Below, piece by piece: positions 55,715-64,000 of a stretch of DNA of 64,000 nucleotides. Positions within the stretch are counted from its first letter, which is position 1, and each line of letters opens with the position of its first letter. Under the pieces are notes generated by a model. The model had not been told where the DNA came from. It did no database searches and worked only from the letters and a program-made list of their open reading frames with translations. The translations under genes were made by a program, and so were the position numbers. The DNA is from Caulobacter ginsengisoli (GTDB lineage: Bacteria > Pseudomonadota > Alphaproteobacteria > Caulobacterales > Caulobacteraceae): the NCBI RefSeq assembly GCF_030814835.1, contig NZ_JAUSVS010000001.1:811001-875000 (forward strand), written 5' to 3'.

Positions 55715-56527
55715 ATGATCGACAGACTGGGTTTTGGCTGTGTCGCCCTGACCAGCTTTGCAACGCCTGGCGAGGCGATGCGGTTGCTGAACACGGCCTA
55801 CGACCTGGGAATCCGGCATTTCGACACCGCGCCGATCTACGGACAGGGCTATTCCGAGCGCCTGCTGGGGCGGTTTCTGCGGGGACGCCGCGACCGGGTC
55901 ACGGTCGCCACGAAATTCGGCCTGACGCCGCCGCGCACGCCAAATCTTCCCCTGGCGGCCGCCCTGGCGCTGAACGCGGTGCGACGGCGGCTGGCGCGGC
56001 GCAGGGCGGAAACCCCCAGCGCGCCCGCCACCGCCGAACCGGTCGAGCCCGATCGCCGCCGGATCGAGCGATCGGAGATCGAGGCCGCCTTCGACGCCAG
56101 CCGGCGCTCGCTGGGGATCGACCACATCGATCTCTATCTGCTGCATGAGGAGGTTCCCGCGGCGCTGACGCCCCAGGCGTTCGACTATCTCCAGAGCCTG
56201 CGGGCGAGCGGCAAGGTCCGGCGGCTGGGGCTGGCGGCGCCCGCCACCCGCTACGGCGCCCTGTCGCCTGAGGACCTCGAGGGCTGGGATGTCCTGCAGT
56301 ACGAGGCGGGGCCGGCGTGGCCGGGCAGCGCAGGACTGATCGCGCGGTTTCCCGCCCAGCAGCACATCTTCCACAGCTGTCTCAAGGGCGTGGCGCGCGA
56401 TGGCGACCCCCAGGCCGCCGGACGGGCGCTGGCCGAGCGGCTGACGGCCAACCCCCAGGGGTTGGTGCTCTTCTCGTCCACCAGGCCCGACCATGTGAGA
56501 ACCAATCTGAGAGTCCTGGCGGGATGA
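55715..56527 (+). CDS. Aldo/keto reductase
   Basis: The 270-residue AKR has the catalytic tetrad context: HFDTAPIYGQGYSE (Asp and Tyr), VATKFGL (Lys) and DLYLLHEE (His). A long charged insert (RRAETPSAPATAEPVEPDRRR) replaces a loop near residue 90. AKRs reduce carbonyls with NADPH, often of sugars. First gene of the plus arm; the GMC oxidoreductase starts 3 bp after its stop. A sugar substrate is inferred from context. Confidence 0.9.
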   Translation: MIDRLGFGCVALTSFATPGEAMRLLNTAYDLGIRHFDTAPIYGQGYSERLLGRFLRGRRDRVTVATKFGLTPPRTPNLPLAAALALNAVRRRLARRRAETPSAPATAEPVEPDRRRIERSEIEAAFDASRRSLGIDHIDLYLLHEEVPAALTPQAFDYLQSLRASGKVRRLGLAAPATRYGALSPEDLEGWDVLQYEAGPAWPGSAGLIARFPAQQHIFHSCLKGVARDGDPQAAGRALAERLTANPQGLVLFSSTRPDHVRTNLRVLAG

Positions 56528-56530
56528 CCC

Positions 56531-58078
56531 ATGCCTTTCCTTGACGGCAATCGGGATCTTGGCCGGGTCGATCTTGGCGCCTTCGATCATACGATCGTCG
56601 GGGCGGGCGCGGCGGGCATTCTGCTGGCCGTTCGCCTGGCGGAAAGCGGCCGCAAGGTCCTGCTCCTGGAGAGCGGAGACATCGCGCCCAGCGACGACCG
56701 CGACGCCCTGAACCGGATCGAGCAGTCCGGAAAGCCCCTCTCCAACCCGATCACGACGCGAAGGCGGGCGGTCGGGGGCACCACGATAGCCTGGGGCGGG
56801 CAGTCCCTGCCCTTCTCGCCGCTGGATTTCGAGCCGCGCGACTGGGCCCGGAACAGCGGCTGGCCGATCGATTTTCGGGAGGTCGAGCGCTACTATGCGC
56901 GGGCCAACCAGTTCATCGGCGTCGACAAGCTCGATTATCGACAAGCCATCGATCGCCGCCTCGGCATCCGGCCGGTGGCGTTCGATCCCGACCTTGTCGA
57001 CCGGCACTATGCGAAATGGTCGACGGAGCCGAATTTCCTCAAGCGCCATGGCCGCAGACTGAAGGCTGGCGTCACCGTCCTCTACAACAGTCATCTGACG
57101 CGCATCGATCTCGACGAGACGGGCGCCGCCTCAGTGATCGAAATCGCCAATTTCAGCGGTCAGCGCCGGGAAGGACGGGTTTCGAACCTCATCCTGGCGG
57201 CCGGCGGGATCGAAACGACCAGGCTCCTCCTGCTCAACAACCACCAGGTCGCCGATGGGCTGGGGTCGGGGTCCGGCTGGCTCGGCAGAGGCTTCATGGA
57301 CCATCCCGCCTGCGACATGGGCGTGGTCGAGACCGGCGACATGCGCCGCCTGCAGTCGGTCCTGGGCGTCCGGTTCCATTGGGGGCGGCTGTATTCGGTC
57401 CGCATGAGCGCCAGTCCGCGGTGGCAGCGGGCGAACCGAAAGCTGAACGTCTCCGCCAGCCTGCTCTGGCGGCACGAGGGCGACACGTTCGGACCGTTCG
57501 CCGAACTGAGGGAGTTGCTGCGGCAACCCACCCTGAAGCGACTGGCCAGAGTGGGGACCATTCTGGATCAGCTGCTTCCCGGACTCTGGGTGCTGGCGAC
57601 CGAGGGGGTCGTCTACAAGCCCGGCGCGACGGCGGTGCTCAGCCTGATGGCGGAACAGGAAGCTATCTGCGACAGCCGCATTACCCTCGGACAGGAAACC
57701 GACCGCTTCGGCCAGCGCCTGGCCAACCTCGACTGGCGGATCACCGACCTGACATGGGAGACGATGGTGTCGTTCACCGACGCGCTGATCCAGGAACTGT
57801 CCCGGCTCGGATTGGGAACGCTCAAGCCTTACGACTATGTGCGGGCTGACAATGCCGACTGGCGAGGGCACGTCGGGGACGTCAATCACCACATGGGCGC
57901 CGCCAGGATGAGCGCCCGGCCGGAGGATGGGGTGGTCGATTCGCAACTGCAGGTCTGGGGCATTCCCAACCTGCATGTCTGCAGCACCGCCGTCTTCCCG
58001 ACCGCATCCCACTCCAACCCCACCCTCAACCTGCTGGCCCTGACCGAGCGGCTGGCCGAAAAGCTGGTCCGCGCTTGA
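56531..58078 (+). CDS. GMC-family FAD oxidoreductase (sugar-dehydrogenase-like)
   Basis: The 515-residue flavoprotein has the FAD-binding VGAGAAGILLAVRLAESG near residue 22, GGTTIAWGGQSLPF, and a C-terminal HHMGAARMS with the FPTASHSNPTLNL His/Asn segment, as in gluconate, fructose and pyranose dehydrogenases. It may oxidise a sugar or polysaccharide hydroxyl, possibly with the AKR reversing or completing the reaction. No signal peptide, so it probably acts in the cytoplasm on nucleotide- or lipid-linked sugars. Electron acceptor unknown. Confidence 0.9.
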   Translation: MPFLDGNRDLGRVDLGAFDHTIVGAGAAGILLAVRLAESGRKVLLLESGDIAPSDDRDALNRIEQSGKPLSNPITTRRRAVGGTTIAWGGQSLPFSPLDFEPRDWARNSGWPIDFREVERYYARANQFIGVDKLDYRQAIDRRLGIRPVAFDPDLVDRHYAKWSTEPNFLKRHGRRLKAGVTVLYNSHLTRIDLDETGAASVIEIANFSGQRREGRVSNLILAAGGIETTRLLLLNNHQVADGLGSGSGWLGRGFMDHPACDMGVVETGDMRRLQSVLGVRFHWGRLYSVRMSASPRWQRANRKLNVSASLLWRHEGDTFGPFAELRELLRQPTLKRLARVGTILDQLLPGLWVLATEGVVYKPGATAVLSLMAEQEAICDSRITLGQETDRFGQRLANLDWRITDLTWETMVSFTDALIQELSRLGLGTLKPYDYVRADNADWRGHVGDVNHHMGAARMSARPEDGVVDSQLQVWGIPNLHVCSTAVFPTASHSNPTLNLLALTERLAEKLVRA

Positions 58079-58085
58079 ATCGACC

Positions 58086-58132
58086 GGCCGATGCTCCGGC
58101 GCGGCGCTATTTTCCGTGACGGCGCATCGGCC
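58086..58132. other. Stem-loop between GMC and acyltransferase genes
   Basis: GGCCGATGC (58086-58094) and GCATCGGCC (58124-58132) are perfect 9-bp arms with a 29-nt loop, just after the GMC stop. There is no U-run. It may be a transcription attenuator or mRNA stabiliser dividing the plus arm into AKR-GMC and the rest. Confidence 0.5.
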
Positions 58133-58164
58133 TGCCTTCTATAGAGGCCGGGAGGGGCTTTGAG

Positions 58165-59304
58165 ATGACGACGACCTCCCCGGACGGGGATACAACGCCA
58201 GCCATCCCAGCAGCCCCCTGGGGCGCGCGCTACGGCATGGTCGATGGCCTGCGGGCGCTGGCGGCGCTGGGCGTGGTGTTTTCCCATCTGGGCGTTCGGC
58301 CGGGATTCGACCTGGGCCACACCTGCGTGCTGATCTTCTTCGTGCTGTCGGGCTATTGCATCTCGGCCTCGTCGGACTCGTGCCGGCGCAACAATGTCCC
58401 GGCGACCGGCTACATGTATCGCCGGCTCAAGCGCATCTACCCGCCCTACTTCTTCGCCCTGCTGCTGTTCATCGCCACGCGCCTGGTGAAGATCCATTCC
58501 GGCGGGGCCGACCAGCTGCCCGACACGCTGGGCCCCTGGGTCCAGAACTTCACCATGACCCAGTGGCTGACCCTGCTGACGGCGCCGACCTCGCACGCCT
58601 TCGCCAATCCGACCCTGTTCGTGGCCGGCTTCTGGTCGCTGAACTACGAGGAGCAGTTCTACATCGTCATGGGCCTGTTGATGTATGCCTCCACCTGGCT
58701 CCGGGGCCACATGCTGCTGGGCGTGGCCGGGCTGATGGCCGCGGCTCTGGTCTGGAACATCGTCTTTCCCTCGACGACCTTCGGCTTCTTCCTGGAATAC
58801 TGGGTGTGTTTCGCGGTCGGGGTGCTGGTCTTCGCCCGGCTGTGCCTTGGCCTGGACAAGCGCGTCGACCGGATGATCGACCTGGGCCTGTGGCTGCTGT
58901 TCGCCGGCGCCCTGGTGGCCAATTTCACCATTCGCTTCGAGGGCCGCTCGGCCTATTACGAGTGGATGGTCACCAGCGGCTTCGCCCTGCTGCTGATCTA
59001 TGCGCGGCGTTTTGACGGGACCTATCGGAGCAGTATTTTCGGCATCGTACTCAGCGCGGCCAGTCTGGCGTCATACAGTCTCTACCTGACGCACCAGATG
59101 AACATCACCTCCTCGCAGGTTTTCGCCAACCTGCTGGTCCGGCTGGGACTGCCGCATGGCTCGGAATTCGTGTCCCGGACGTTATTCATGTGCGCCTTCG
59201 CGGCGGTGTTCTGGTTCTTCTGTGAGAGGCCGTTCGTGAACAAGCCCCTGAAAGGCCAGACCCGACCCATCGCCCCGACCGACGCCCTGGAAGCCTCCGC
59301 ATGA
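58165..59304 (+). CDS. Acyltransferase-3 family membrane protein
   Basis: The 379-residue protein has about ten membrane helices and the family start GMVDGLRALAALGVVFSHL with the conserved Arg and His, YRRLKRIYPPYFFAL, and FWSLNYEEQFYI. OafA-like proteins O-acetylate or acylate surface sugars. GGAGGGG precedes the ATG. It overlaps galE by 4 bp (ATGA), indicating a coupled unit through the glycosyltransferase gene. Confidence 0.93.
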   Translation: MTTTSPDGDTTPAIPAAPWGARYGMVDGLRALAALGVVFSHLGVRPGFDLGHTCVLIFFVLSGYCISASSDSCRRNNVPATGYMYRRLKRIYPPYFFALLLFIATRLVKIHSGGADQLPDTLGPWVQNFTMTQWLTLLTAPTSHAFANPTLFVAGFWSLNYEEQFYIVMGLLMYASTWLRGHMLLGVAGLMAAALVWNIVFPSTTFGFFLEYWVCFAVGVLVFARLCLGLDKRVDRMIDLGLWLLFAGALVANFTIRFEGRSAYYEWMVTSGFALLLIYARRFDGTYRSSIFGIVLSAASLASYSLYLTHQMNITSSQVFANLLVRLGLPHGSEFVSRTLFMCAFAAVFWFFCERPFVNKPLKGQTRPIAPTDALEASA

Positions 59305-60278
59305 GCCGCACCATCCTGGTCACCGGCGGGGCCGGCTATGTCGGTTCGCACTGCTGCAAGGCGCTGGCGGCGGCCGGCTGGACCATCGTGGTCTATGACA
59401 ATCTCTCGCGGGGCTGGCGCGAGTTCGTCAAATGGGGCCGGCTGATCGAGGGCGATGTCACCGACGCGGCGGCGCTGAAGCGGGCCATGGCCGAGGTTCG
59501 CCCCGACGCGGTCGCCCATTTCGCGGCCCTGGCCTATGTCGGCGAGTCCATCGAGCAGCCGGGCGACTACTACCGGGTCAATGCGCTGGGCATGCTGAAC
59601 CTGCTGGAGGCCATGCGCGAGGCGGGAACCAGCCGCATCCTGTTCTCGTCCAGCTGCGCCACCTATGGCGTTCCAACCCGCCTGCCGATCGACGAGACCC
59701 ACCCGCAGTCGCCGATCAATCCCTATGGCTGGTCTAAGCTGATCTCGGAAAAGATGCTGGCCGACTATGGCGTGGCGCACGGCATCCGCTCGGTGGCCCT
59801 GCGCTACTTCAACGCCGCGGGCGACGATCCCGAGCTGGAGGTGGGCGAAAAGCACGAGCCCGAGACCCACATGATCCCCCTGGCCATCCGGGCGGCCCAG
59901 GCCGGCGGCGGGACCTTCAGCATCAATGGCGACGACTTCGACACCGCCGACGGCACCTGCGTGCGCGACTACATCCATGTGCGGGACCTGGCCGACGCCC
60001 ATGTGCGAGGCCTGGACTATCTGATGAACGGCGGCGGCTCGGACGTCTTCAACCTGGGCACGGGGACCGGCCTGTCGGTCAGCGAGGTGCTGGACGCGGT
60101 CGAGCGCTTCTCCAACGCCAAGATCCGCCGCCAGGTCGGCCCGCGCCGGCCGGGCGATCCGGCCGCCCTGGTCGCCTCGGCCGAGAAGGCGCGGCGGGTG
60201 CTGGGGTGGACTCCGAGCCATTCCAGCGTCGATGAGATCATCGGCTCGGCCTGGCGCTGGCATCAGAAGGCCGGCTGA
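59301..60278 (+). CDS. galE: UDP-glucose 4-epimerase
   Basis: The 325-residue extended SDR has VTGGAGYVGSH (NAD binding), the SSSCATYG segment and catalytic YGWSK with Tyr and Lys, and YFNAAGDDP, typical of GalE. It interconverts UDP-Glc and UDP-Gal, or the GlcNAc forms, for polysaccharide synthesis. The start overlaps the acyltransferase stop (ATGA); the stop overlaps the flippase start (TGATG). Confidence 0.94.
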   Translation: MSRTILVTGGAGYVGSHCCKALAAAGWTIVVYDNLSRGWREFVKWGRLIEGDVTDAAALKRAMAEVRPDAVAHFAALAYVGESIEQPGDYYRVNALGMLNLLEAMREAGTSRILFSSSCATYGVPTRLPIDETHPQSPINPYGWSKLISEKMLADYGVAHGIRSVALRYFNAAGDDPELEVGEKHEPETHMIPLAIRAAQAGGGTFSINGDDFDTADGTCVRDYIHVRDLADAHVRGLDYLMNGGGSDVFNLGTGTGLSVSEVLDAVERFSNAKIRRQVGPRRPGDPAALVASAEKARRVLGWTPSHSSVDEIIGSAWRWHQKAG

Positions 60279-61807
60279 TGGACGAGGAACTGCCCCCTCC
60301 AGCCATGGAAAACCCCCGACTGGACGTCGAGCGCACGCGCAAGACGGTCATCTGGGGCGTGAGCCTGGCGGCGGCGACCAAGGTGGGCTCGATCGCGCTC
60401 AGCTTCGTGCTGGCGCGCCTGATCGCGCCGCACATGTACGGCCAGTACGGCACGGTCAGCACCATCCTGCTGTTCGTGATGTCCTTCTCGATGCAGCGGT
60501 TCACCGAGAACCTCTTCACCCAGAAGGAGCCGACGCTGGAGCAGTACCACAGCCAGCTGGGCTTTGGGCTGCTGCTGCATCTGCTGCTGTTTACGATCAC
60601 CAACCTGATCGCCCTGGCCATGTGGTTCTCGCCGACCTTCGCGCCGGTGGCCATCTATCTGCACGCCGCCTCGATCTCGATCCTGCTGAACGTCCCGCGC
60701 ATCCACTACGCGACCCATCTGCGCTTCGAGCTGATGTTCGAGCGGATCCGGATGCTGCAGGTCGTCTCGTTCGTGCTCTACGCCGCCAGTTCCATCACCC
60801 TGGCCCTGAACGGGTTCGGCATCTGGGCTCTGCTGACCCAGAACCTGGTGGTCCCCCTGCCCTTCGTGGTCGCCTATCTCCTGGACGACAAGGCGCTGAG
60901 GGGCATGACCTTCCGGTGGAGCGCCTATCGCGGCGCCTTCGGGTTCGGCATCAAGCGCATGGGCGGCGATGTCATGCGCACCGCCCAGCAGGCCATCGAA
61001 AGCGTCGCCTTCTCCGCCCTGGTCGGCTTCAGCACCCTGGGCATCTATGTTCGGGCCATGGGCCTGGCCCAGTTCGCCACCATCTGGCTGTCCGACCAGG
61101 TGACCGCCGTCCTCTACCCGGCCGTCGCCAAGCTGGAGCCGCGCTCGCCCGACGCCAAGCGGGCCGCAGGCCTGCTGCTGCGGGTGGGCCTCTGGGCGGG
61201 GGCCCCGGCCGGGGTGGCGGTGGCCATGGCCAATCATGCGGCCATCCATGTGCTCTATGGCAACCAGTGGCTGGAGGCGGTCCCGCTGGTGCGGCCCCTG
61301 CTGATCGCGGCGGTGGTCAGCGGCCTGATCACCATGTCCAACCTGGTCATGCTGACCAACGAAGGCCCCCTGCCCGTCCTGGTGATGGACATCGTCTCGG
61401 CGGTGGTCACCCTGGCGGGCCTGGGGGTTCTGGCTCGCTGGGGCATCTACCCTTACGTGCTCTACCTGGCCGGGGCGCATCTGGTCCTGCTGGCGGGACT
61501 GATGGGGGTGCTGATACAGCGCGGCGTCATCCTGGTGCGCGACATGGCCCGGGCCACCCTGCCCGGACTTATCCTGATGGCGGCCGGACTCTCGATCGCC
61601 GCGATCCCGGCCTATCAGCAGGCCGAGGTCACCCAACCGGTCCTGACCCTGGGCCTGACCGGCCTGGGCTGCGGCCTGACCCTGCTGCTGCTGGCGCGAT
61701 TCATCGACATGGAGGGACTGGCCCGCATCTGCCGGCTGATGCCCGGCAGCCGCTACCTGTTCCGCCTGCTGCGCCTGGACCCCAGGCTGGCGATCCGCAG
61801 CACATGA
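60278..61807 (+). CDS. Wzx-type oligosaccharide flippase
   Basis: The 509-residue protein has about fourteen membrane helices and the MATE/MOP-type N-terminal TKVGSIALSFVLARLIAPHMYGQYGTVST of polysaccharide flippases. It moves undecaprenyl-PP-linked repeat units across the inner membrane. It fits between the sugar epimerases. Translationally coupled on both sides (TGATG before, ATGA after). Confidence 0.92.
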   Translation: MDEELPPPAMENPRLDVERTRKTVIWGVSLAAATKVGSIALSFVLARLIAPHMYGQYGTVSTILLFVMSFSMQRFTENLFTQKEPTLEQYHSQLGFGLLLHLLLFTITNLIALAMWFSPTFAPVAIYLHAASISILLNVPRIHYATHLRFELMFERIRMLQVVSFVLYAASSITLALNGFGIWALLTQNLVVPLPFVVAYLLDDKALRGMTFRWSAYRGAFGFGIKRMGGDVMRTAQQAIESVAFSALVGFSTLGIYVRAMGLAQFATIWLSDQVTAVLYPAVAKLEPRSPDAKRAAGLLLRVGLWAGAPAGVAVAMANHAAIHVLYGNQWLEAVPLVRPLLIAAVVSGLITMSNLVMLTNEGPLPVLVMDIVSAVVTLAGLGVLARWGIYPYVLYLAGAHLVLLAGLMGVLIQRGVILVRDMARATLPGLILMAAGLSIAAIPAYQQAEVTQPVLTLGLTGLGCGLTLLLLARFIDMEGLARICRLMPGSRYLFRLLRLDPRLAIRST

Positions 61808-62946
61808 GCGCCACGCGGCAGCTGATCGTGTTCGGCACCCGTCCGGAGGCTATCAAGATGGCGCCGGTGGTGGCCGAACTGCGCCGTCGTCCGGGCATAG
61901 AGACCCTGGTCTGCGTCACCGCCCAGCACCGCCAGATGCTCGATCAGGTGCTGGACATCTTCGATCTCAAACCCGATTTCGACCTGGACATCATGCGCCA
62001 GGGCCAGACCCTGGACGATATCGTCACCGGCGTGCTGACCGGGCTGGGGCCGGTGCTGGACAGGGTCAAGCCCGACCGGGTCATCGTCCATGGCGACACC
62101 ACCACCAGCTTCGCCGGCGCCCTGGCCGGCTTCCACCGCCAGATCCCGGTCGGCCATGTCGAGGCGGGCCTGCGCACCGGCGACCTGACCGCCCCCTGGC
62201 CCGAGGAGATGAACCGCCGCTTCGTCGACCTAGTCGCCGACCTGTTGTGGGCCCCCACCGAGCACGCCGCCGCCGTGCTGCGGGGCGAAGGCGCGGCCCC
62301 GGACAACATCCTGGTCACCGGCAATACCGTGGTCGATGCGCTGCAGACCACGGTTGGGCGGCTGCGGGCCGATCCGGGCCTGGCCGCCGAGCTGGACGCC
62401 AAGGCCGGCTTCACCGCCCTGGGACGGCGGATGATCCTGGTCACCGGCCATCGGCGCGAGAACTTCGACGGGGGCCTGGCCGATGTCTGCGCCGCCCTCG
62501 ACCGGCTGGCCTCGCGCGGCGATGTCGAGATCGTCTGGCCGGTGCATCCCAACCCGGTGGTCCGCCGCACCGTGGCCGAGCGGATGCAGGCCCGTGACTG
62601 CGTCCATCTGATCGCCCCTCAGGACTATCTGGCCTTCACCCGGCTGATGGACCGCTGCGAGCTGATCATCACCGATTCCGGCGGCATCCAGGAGGAGGCC
62701 CCCTCGCTGGGCAAGCCGGTCCTGGTCACCCGCGCCCAGACCGAGCGCGGCGAGGCCCTGACCGCCGGCACCGCGATTCTGGTCGGCACGGATACGGCGC
62801 GGATCGTGGCCGAGGCCGAGCGGCTGCTGGACGACGCCGGCGCCTATCGCGCCATGGCGGCCCGGGCCAATCCGTTCGGCGACGGCGGGGCGGCGGCGCG
62901 CATCGCCGACTCCATCCTGGCCAGGCACGGGGCCGGCGCCGCGTGA
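61804..62946 (+). CDS. wecB: UDP-N-acetylglucosamine 2-epimerase (non-hydrolysing)
   Basis: From ATG 61804 the 380-residue protein starts QLIVFGTRPEAIKMAPVV and has VHGDTTTS, HVEAGLRTGD, PEEMNRR, TGHRRENFD, DSGGIQEEAPSLGKPVLV and RAQTERGEAL (the more usual Pro after TER is Gly here). It makes UDP-ManNAc for surface glycans. The frame is open far upstream as a shadow of galE and the flippase; the overlap ATGA to the flippase supports 61804. A GTGA overlap joins it to the glycosyltransferase. Confidence 0.93.
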   Translation: MSATRQLIVFGTRPEAIKMAPVVAELRRRPGIETLVCVTAQHRQMLDQVLDIFDLKPDFDLDIMRQGQTLDDIVTGVLTGLGPVLDRVKPDRVIVHGDTTTSFAGALAGFHRQIPVGHVEAGLRTGDLTAPWPEEMNRRFVDLVADLLWAPTEHAAAVLRGEGAAPDNILVTGNTVVDALQTTVGRLRADPGLAAELDAKAGFTALGRRMILVTGHRRENFDGGLADVCAALDRLASRGDVEIVWPVHPNPVVRRTVAERMQARDCVHLIAPQDYLAFTRLMDRCELIITDSGGIQEEAPSLGKPVLVTRAQTERGEALTAGTAILVGTDTARIVAEAERLLDDAGAYRAMAARANPFGDGGAAARIADSILARHGAGAA

Positions 62947-64000
62947 GGATCTGTGTCGTCACCTCGGCCGCCGCGAACGCCGAGCCGCGCGGCCCCCACC
63001 ACGCCGCCGCGGCTCAGGAAGCCTTTCCAGACGCCGAAGTCATCTTCCTGGACCTGCAGCCCCAGGGGGCGACGACCGCCGACCCGCCGGTGCTGACCCA
63101 GGCGCCAGGCGTTCGCCGCCTCACCGCGCGCTATCCGGTCCGCGGCGCGGGCGGACTGGCGATCGCCGCCCTGGCCTGGCGACGGTTTCGGGTTCGCCTG
63201 GCCCGCGCCTGGTTCCGGCTGACCGGCCAGATCACCGAGGCGCTGTTCGGCGCGCCGGTCATCGGCCTGACCGCCAGGCTCAAGGCGCTGCAGGCCGACC
63301 TCTACTACGCGCACAATATCGACACCCTGCTGCCGGCCGCCCGGGCGGCGATGGCCAGCGGCGGGAGTCTGGCCTTCGACAGCATGGAATATCATGCCGA
63401 CATGGGCGACTCCCAGGCGCCCGAGGAGGCGCGGGCCGTGCCGATCCTGCAGGCGCGCTGGCTGCCGCGCTGCGTGCTGGTGACCGCCGCCAGCGAAGTC
63501 CTGTCCGACGTCCTGGCCAGGGAATACGGCATCGCCCAGCCCCTGGCGCTCTACAACACGCCGGCCGTGGAGGCCGACCTCCCCGCCCCGCCCGACCAGG
63601 GGCTGTCGCTCTATTGGCGAAACTCGGTGGTGGGGTTTGGCCAGCGGGGCCTGGACGATGTCCTGGTCGCCATGACGCAGCTGCCGGCCGATGTCACCCT
63701 GTCGGTGCAGGGGCGTCCCCCTTTCGACGGCGGCGCGGCGCTGGCCCGGCGGGTGGCCGAGCTGGGCCTGGGAGACCGGGTCAGGGTCCTGCCGCCCTAC
63801 CGTCCTGCGGAGGCGGTGAAACTGGCCGCCGTCCATCATGTCGGCCTCTGTCTCGAGCGCCGTGGTCCGGCCAACCACACCTATACGGTGTCCAACAAGC
63901 TGTTCGACTACATGATGGGCGGACTGGCGGTGGTCGTGGCGAACCTGCCCGGCCTGAAGGTCATCGTCGACCGCTCGCAGGGCGGCCTGCTGTTCGAGCC
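62943..64000 (+). CDS. Glycosyltransferase (GT-B, group 1 type), 3' end outside window
   Basis: The frame is open from the GTG at 62943 to the window end, giving about 352 residues. Seen: VRICVVTSAAAN at the start, a YYAHNIDTLLPAA segment, FDSMEYHADMGD, and the C-terminal nucleotide-sugar region YTVSNKLFDYMMGGLAVVVANLPGLK, typical of GT4-like enzymes. It probably adds a sugar to a lipid-linked repeat unit. GTG overlaps the wecB stop as GTGA. Donor and acceptor are not known, and the C-terminus is cut. Confidence 0.85.
   Translation, partial: MRICVVTSAAANAEPRGPHHAAAAQEAFPDAEVIFLDLQPQGATTADPPVLTQAPGVRRLTARYPVRGAGGLAIAALAWRRFRVRLARAWFRLTGQITEALFGAPVIGLTARLKALQADLYYAHNIDTLLPAARAAMASGGSLAFDSMEYHADMGDSQAPEEARAVPILQARWLPRCVLVTAASEVLSDVLAREYGIAQPLALYNTPAVEADLPAPPDQGLSLYWRNSVVGFGQRGLDDVLVAMTQLPADVTLSVQGRPPFDGGAALARRVAELGLGDRVRVLPPYRPAEAVKLAAVHHVGLCLERRGPANHTYTVSNKLFDYMMGGLAVVVANLPGLKVIVDRSQGGLLFE

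Noticed and set aside
55335..55794. Reverse-strand small frames in the divergent control region
   Set aside because: No SD, no family features, and they overlap the start of a real AKR gene and the palindromes.
60232..61803. Long frame upstream of wecB
   Set aside because: Shadow of galE and the flippase in another frame; WecB homology starts only at 61804.

Overview
The window is dense, high-G+C alphaproteobacterial chromosome, most likely Caulobacterales (Caulobacter or Phenylobacterium-like). The basis is gene content and order: pyrG, eno, an ftsB-like divisome gene, pdhA-pdhB-pdhC-lpd with a lipoyl domain fused to E1-beta, lipA-ratA, a fused ispDF, dusB-ntrB-ntrC-ntrY-ntrX followed by hfq-hflX, and rlpA, tmk, holB, tatD. 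Genus is inference; no rRNA or tRNA gene was seen. Coding density is very high: same-strand neighbours often overlap by ATGA, GTGA or TGATG, and six of eleven convergent gene pairs share one CTAG that supplies both stop codons.

Positions 1-6.5 kb: the 3' end of pyrG, a cysteine-cluster protein, a GH19 muralytic enzyme, rpmF with a good terminator, an SGNH hydrolase, an exported two-lobed aspartyl protease, a REP-like inverted repeat, an enoyl-CoA hydratase, a membrane protein and a low-G+C orphan. 6.5-14.3 kb: central carbon metabolism, with eno, ftsB (preceded by a CtrA-type TTAA-N7-TTAA box) and the pyruvate dehydrogenase operon, which carries two GFA-family genes between pdhB and pdhC. 14.3-23.5 kb: DoxX, an Aas-type acyl ligase, a lipoprotein hydrolase, lipA-ratA-PAP2 phosphatase, pncC, a membrane spermidine-synthase-like protein and ispDF. 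LipA makes the lipoyl cofactor used by the PDH complex encoded nearby.

23.5-33.4 kb: the nitrogen and redox two-component block dusB-ntrBC-ntrYX, then a D-amino acid aminotransferase, hfq and hflX. Both NtrC and NtrX lack the GAFTGA loop needed for sigma-54 activation. 33.4-42.8 kb: mixed accessory genes: VOC protein, AraC regulator, mazG, GPH-type MFS transporter, a DUF3224 / Qnr-like pentapeptide / membrane protein / degenerate metallo-beta-lactamase operon, an APH(6)-like kinase, an EamA exporter, GNAT and small proteins. 42.8-46.9 kb: the minus-strand cluster rlpA-tmk-holB-tatD-MBL. 46.9-50.4 kb: a translationally coupled trio of exported amidohydrolase, M19-like dipeptidase and ornithine-cyclodeaminase-family enzyme, suggesting peptide or amino-acid salvage.

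50.4-64 kb: a polysaccharide locus built around a 366-bp divergent promoter region with a perfect palindrome. The minus arm holds a Wzc-type tyrosine autokinase with a Tyr-rich tail, an unknown anchored protein and an O-antigen-ligase-type polymerase. The plus arm holds an aldo/keto reductase, a GMC oxidoreductase, an acyltransferase-3, galE, a Wzx flippase, wecB and a glycosyltransferase running off the end. Together these could make UDP-sugars, assemble, flip, polymerise and decorate a surface polysaccharide; the AKR-GMC pair is the least explained part.
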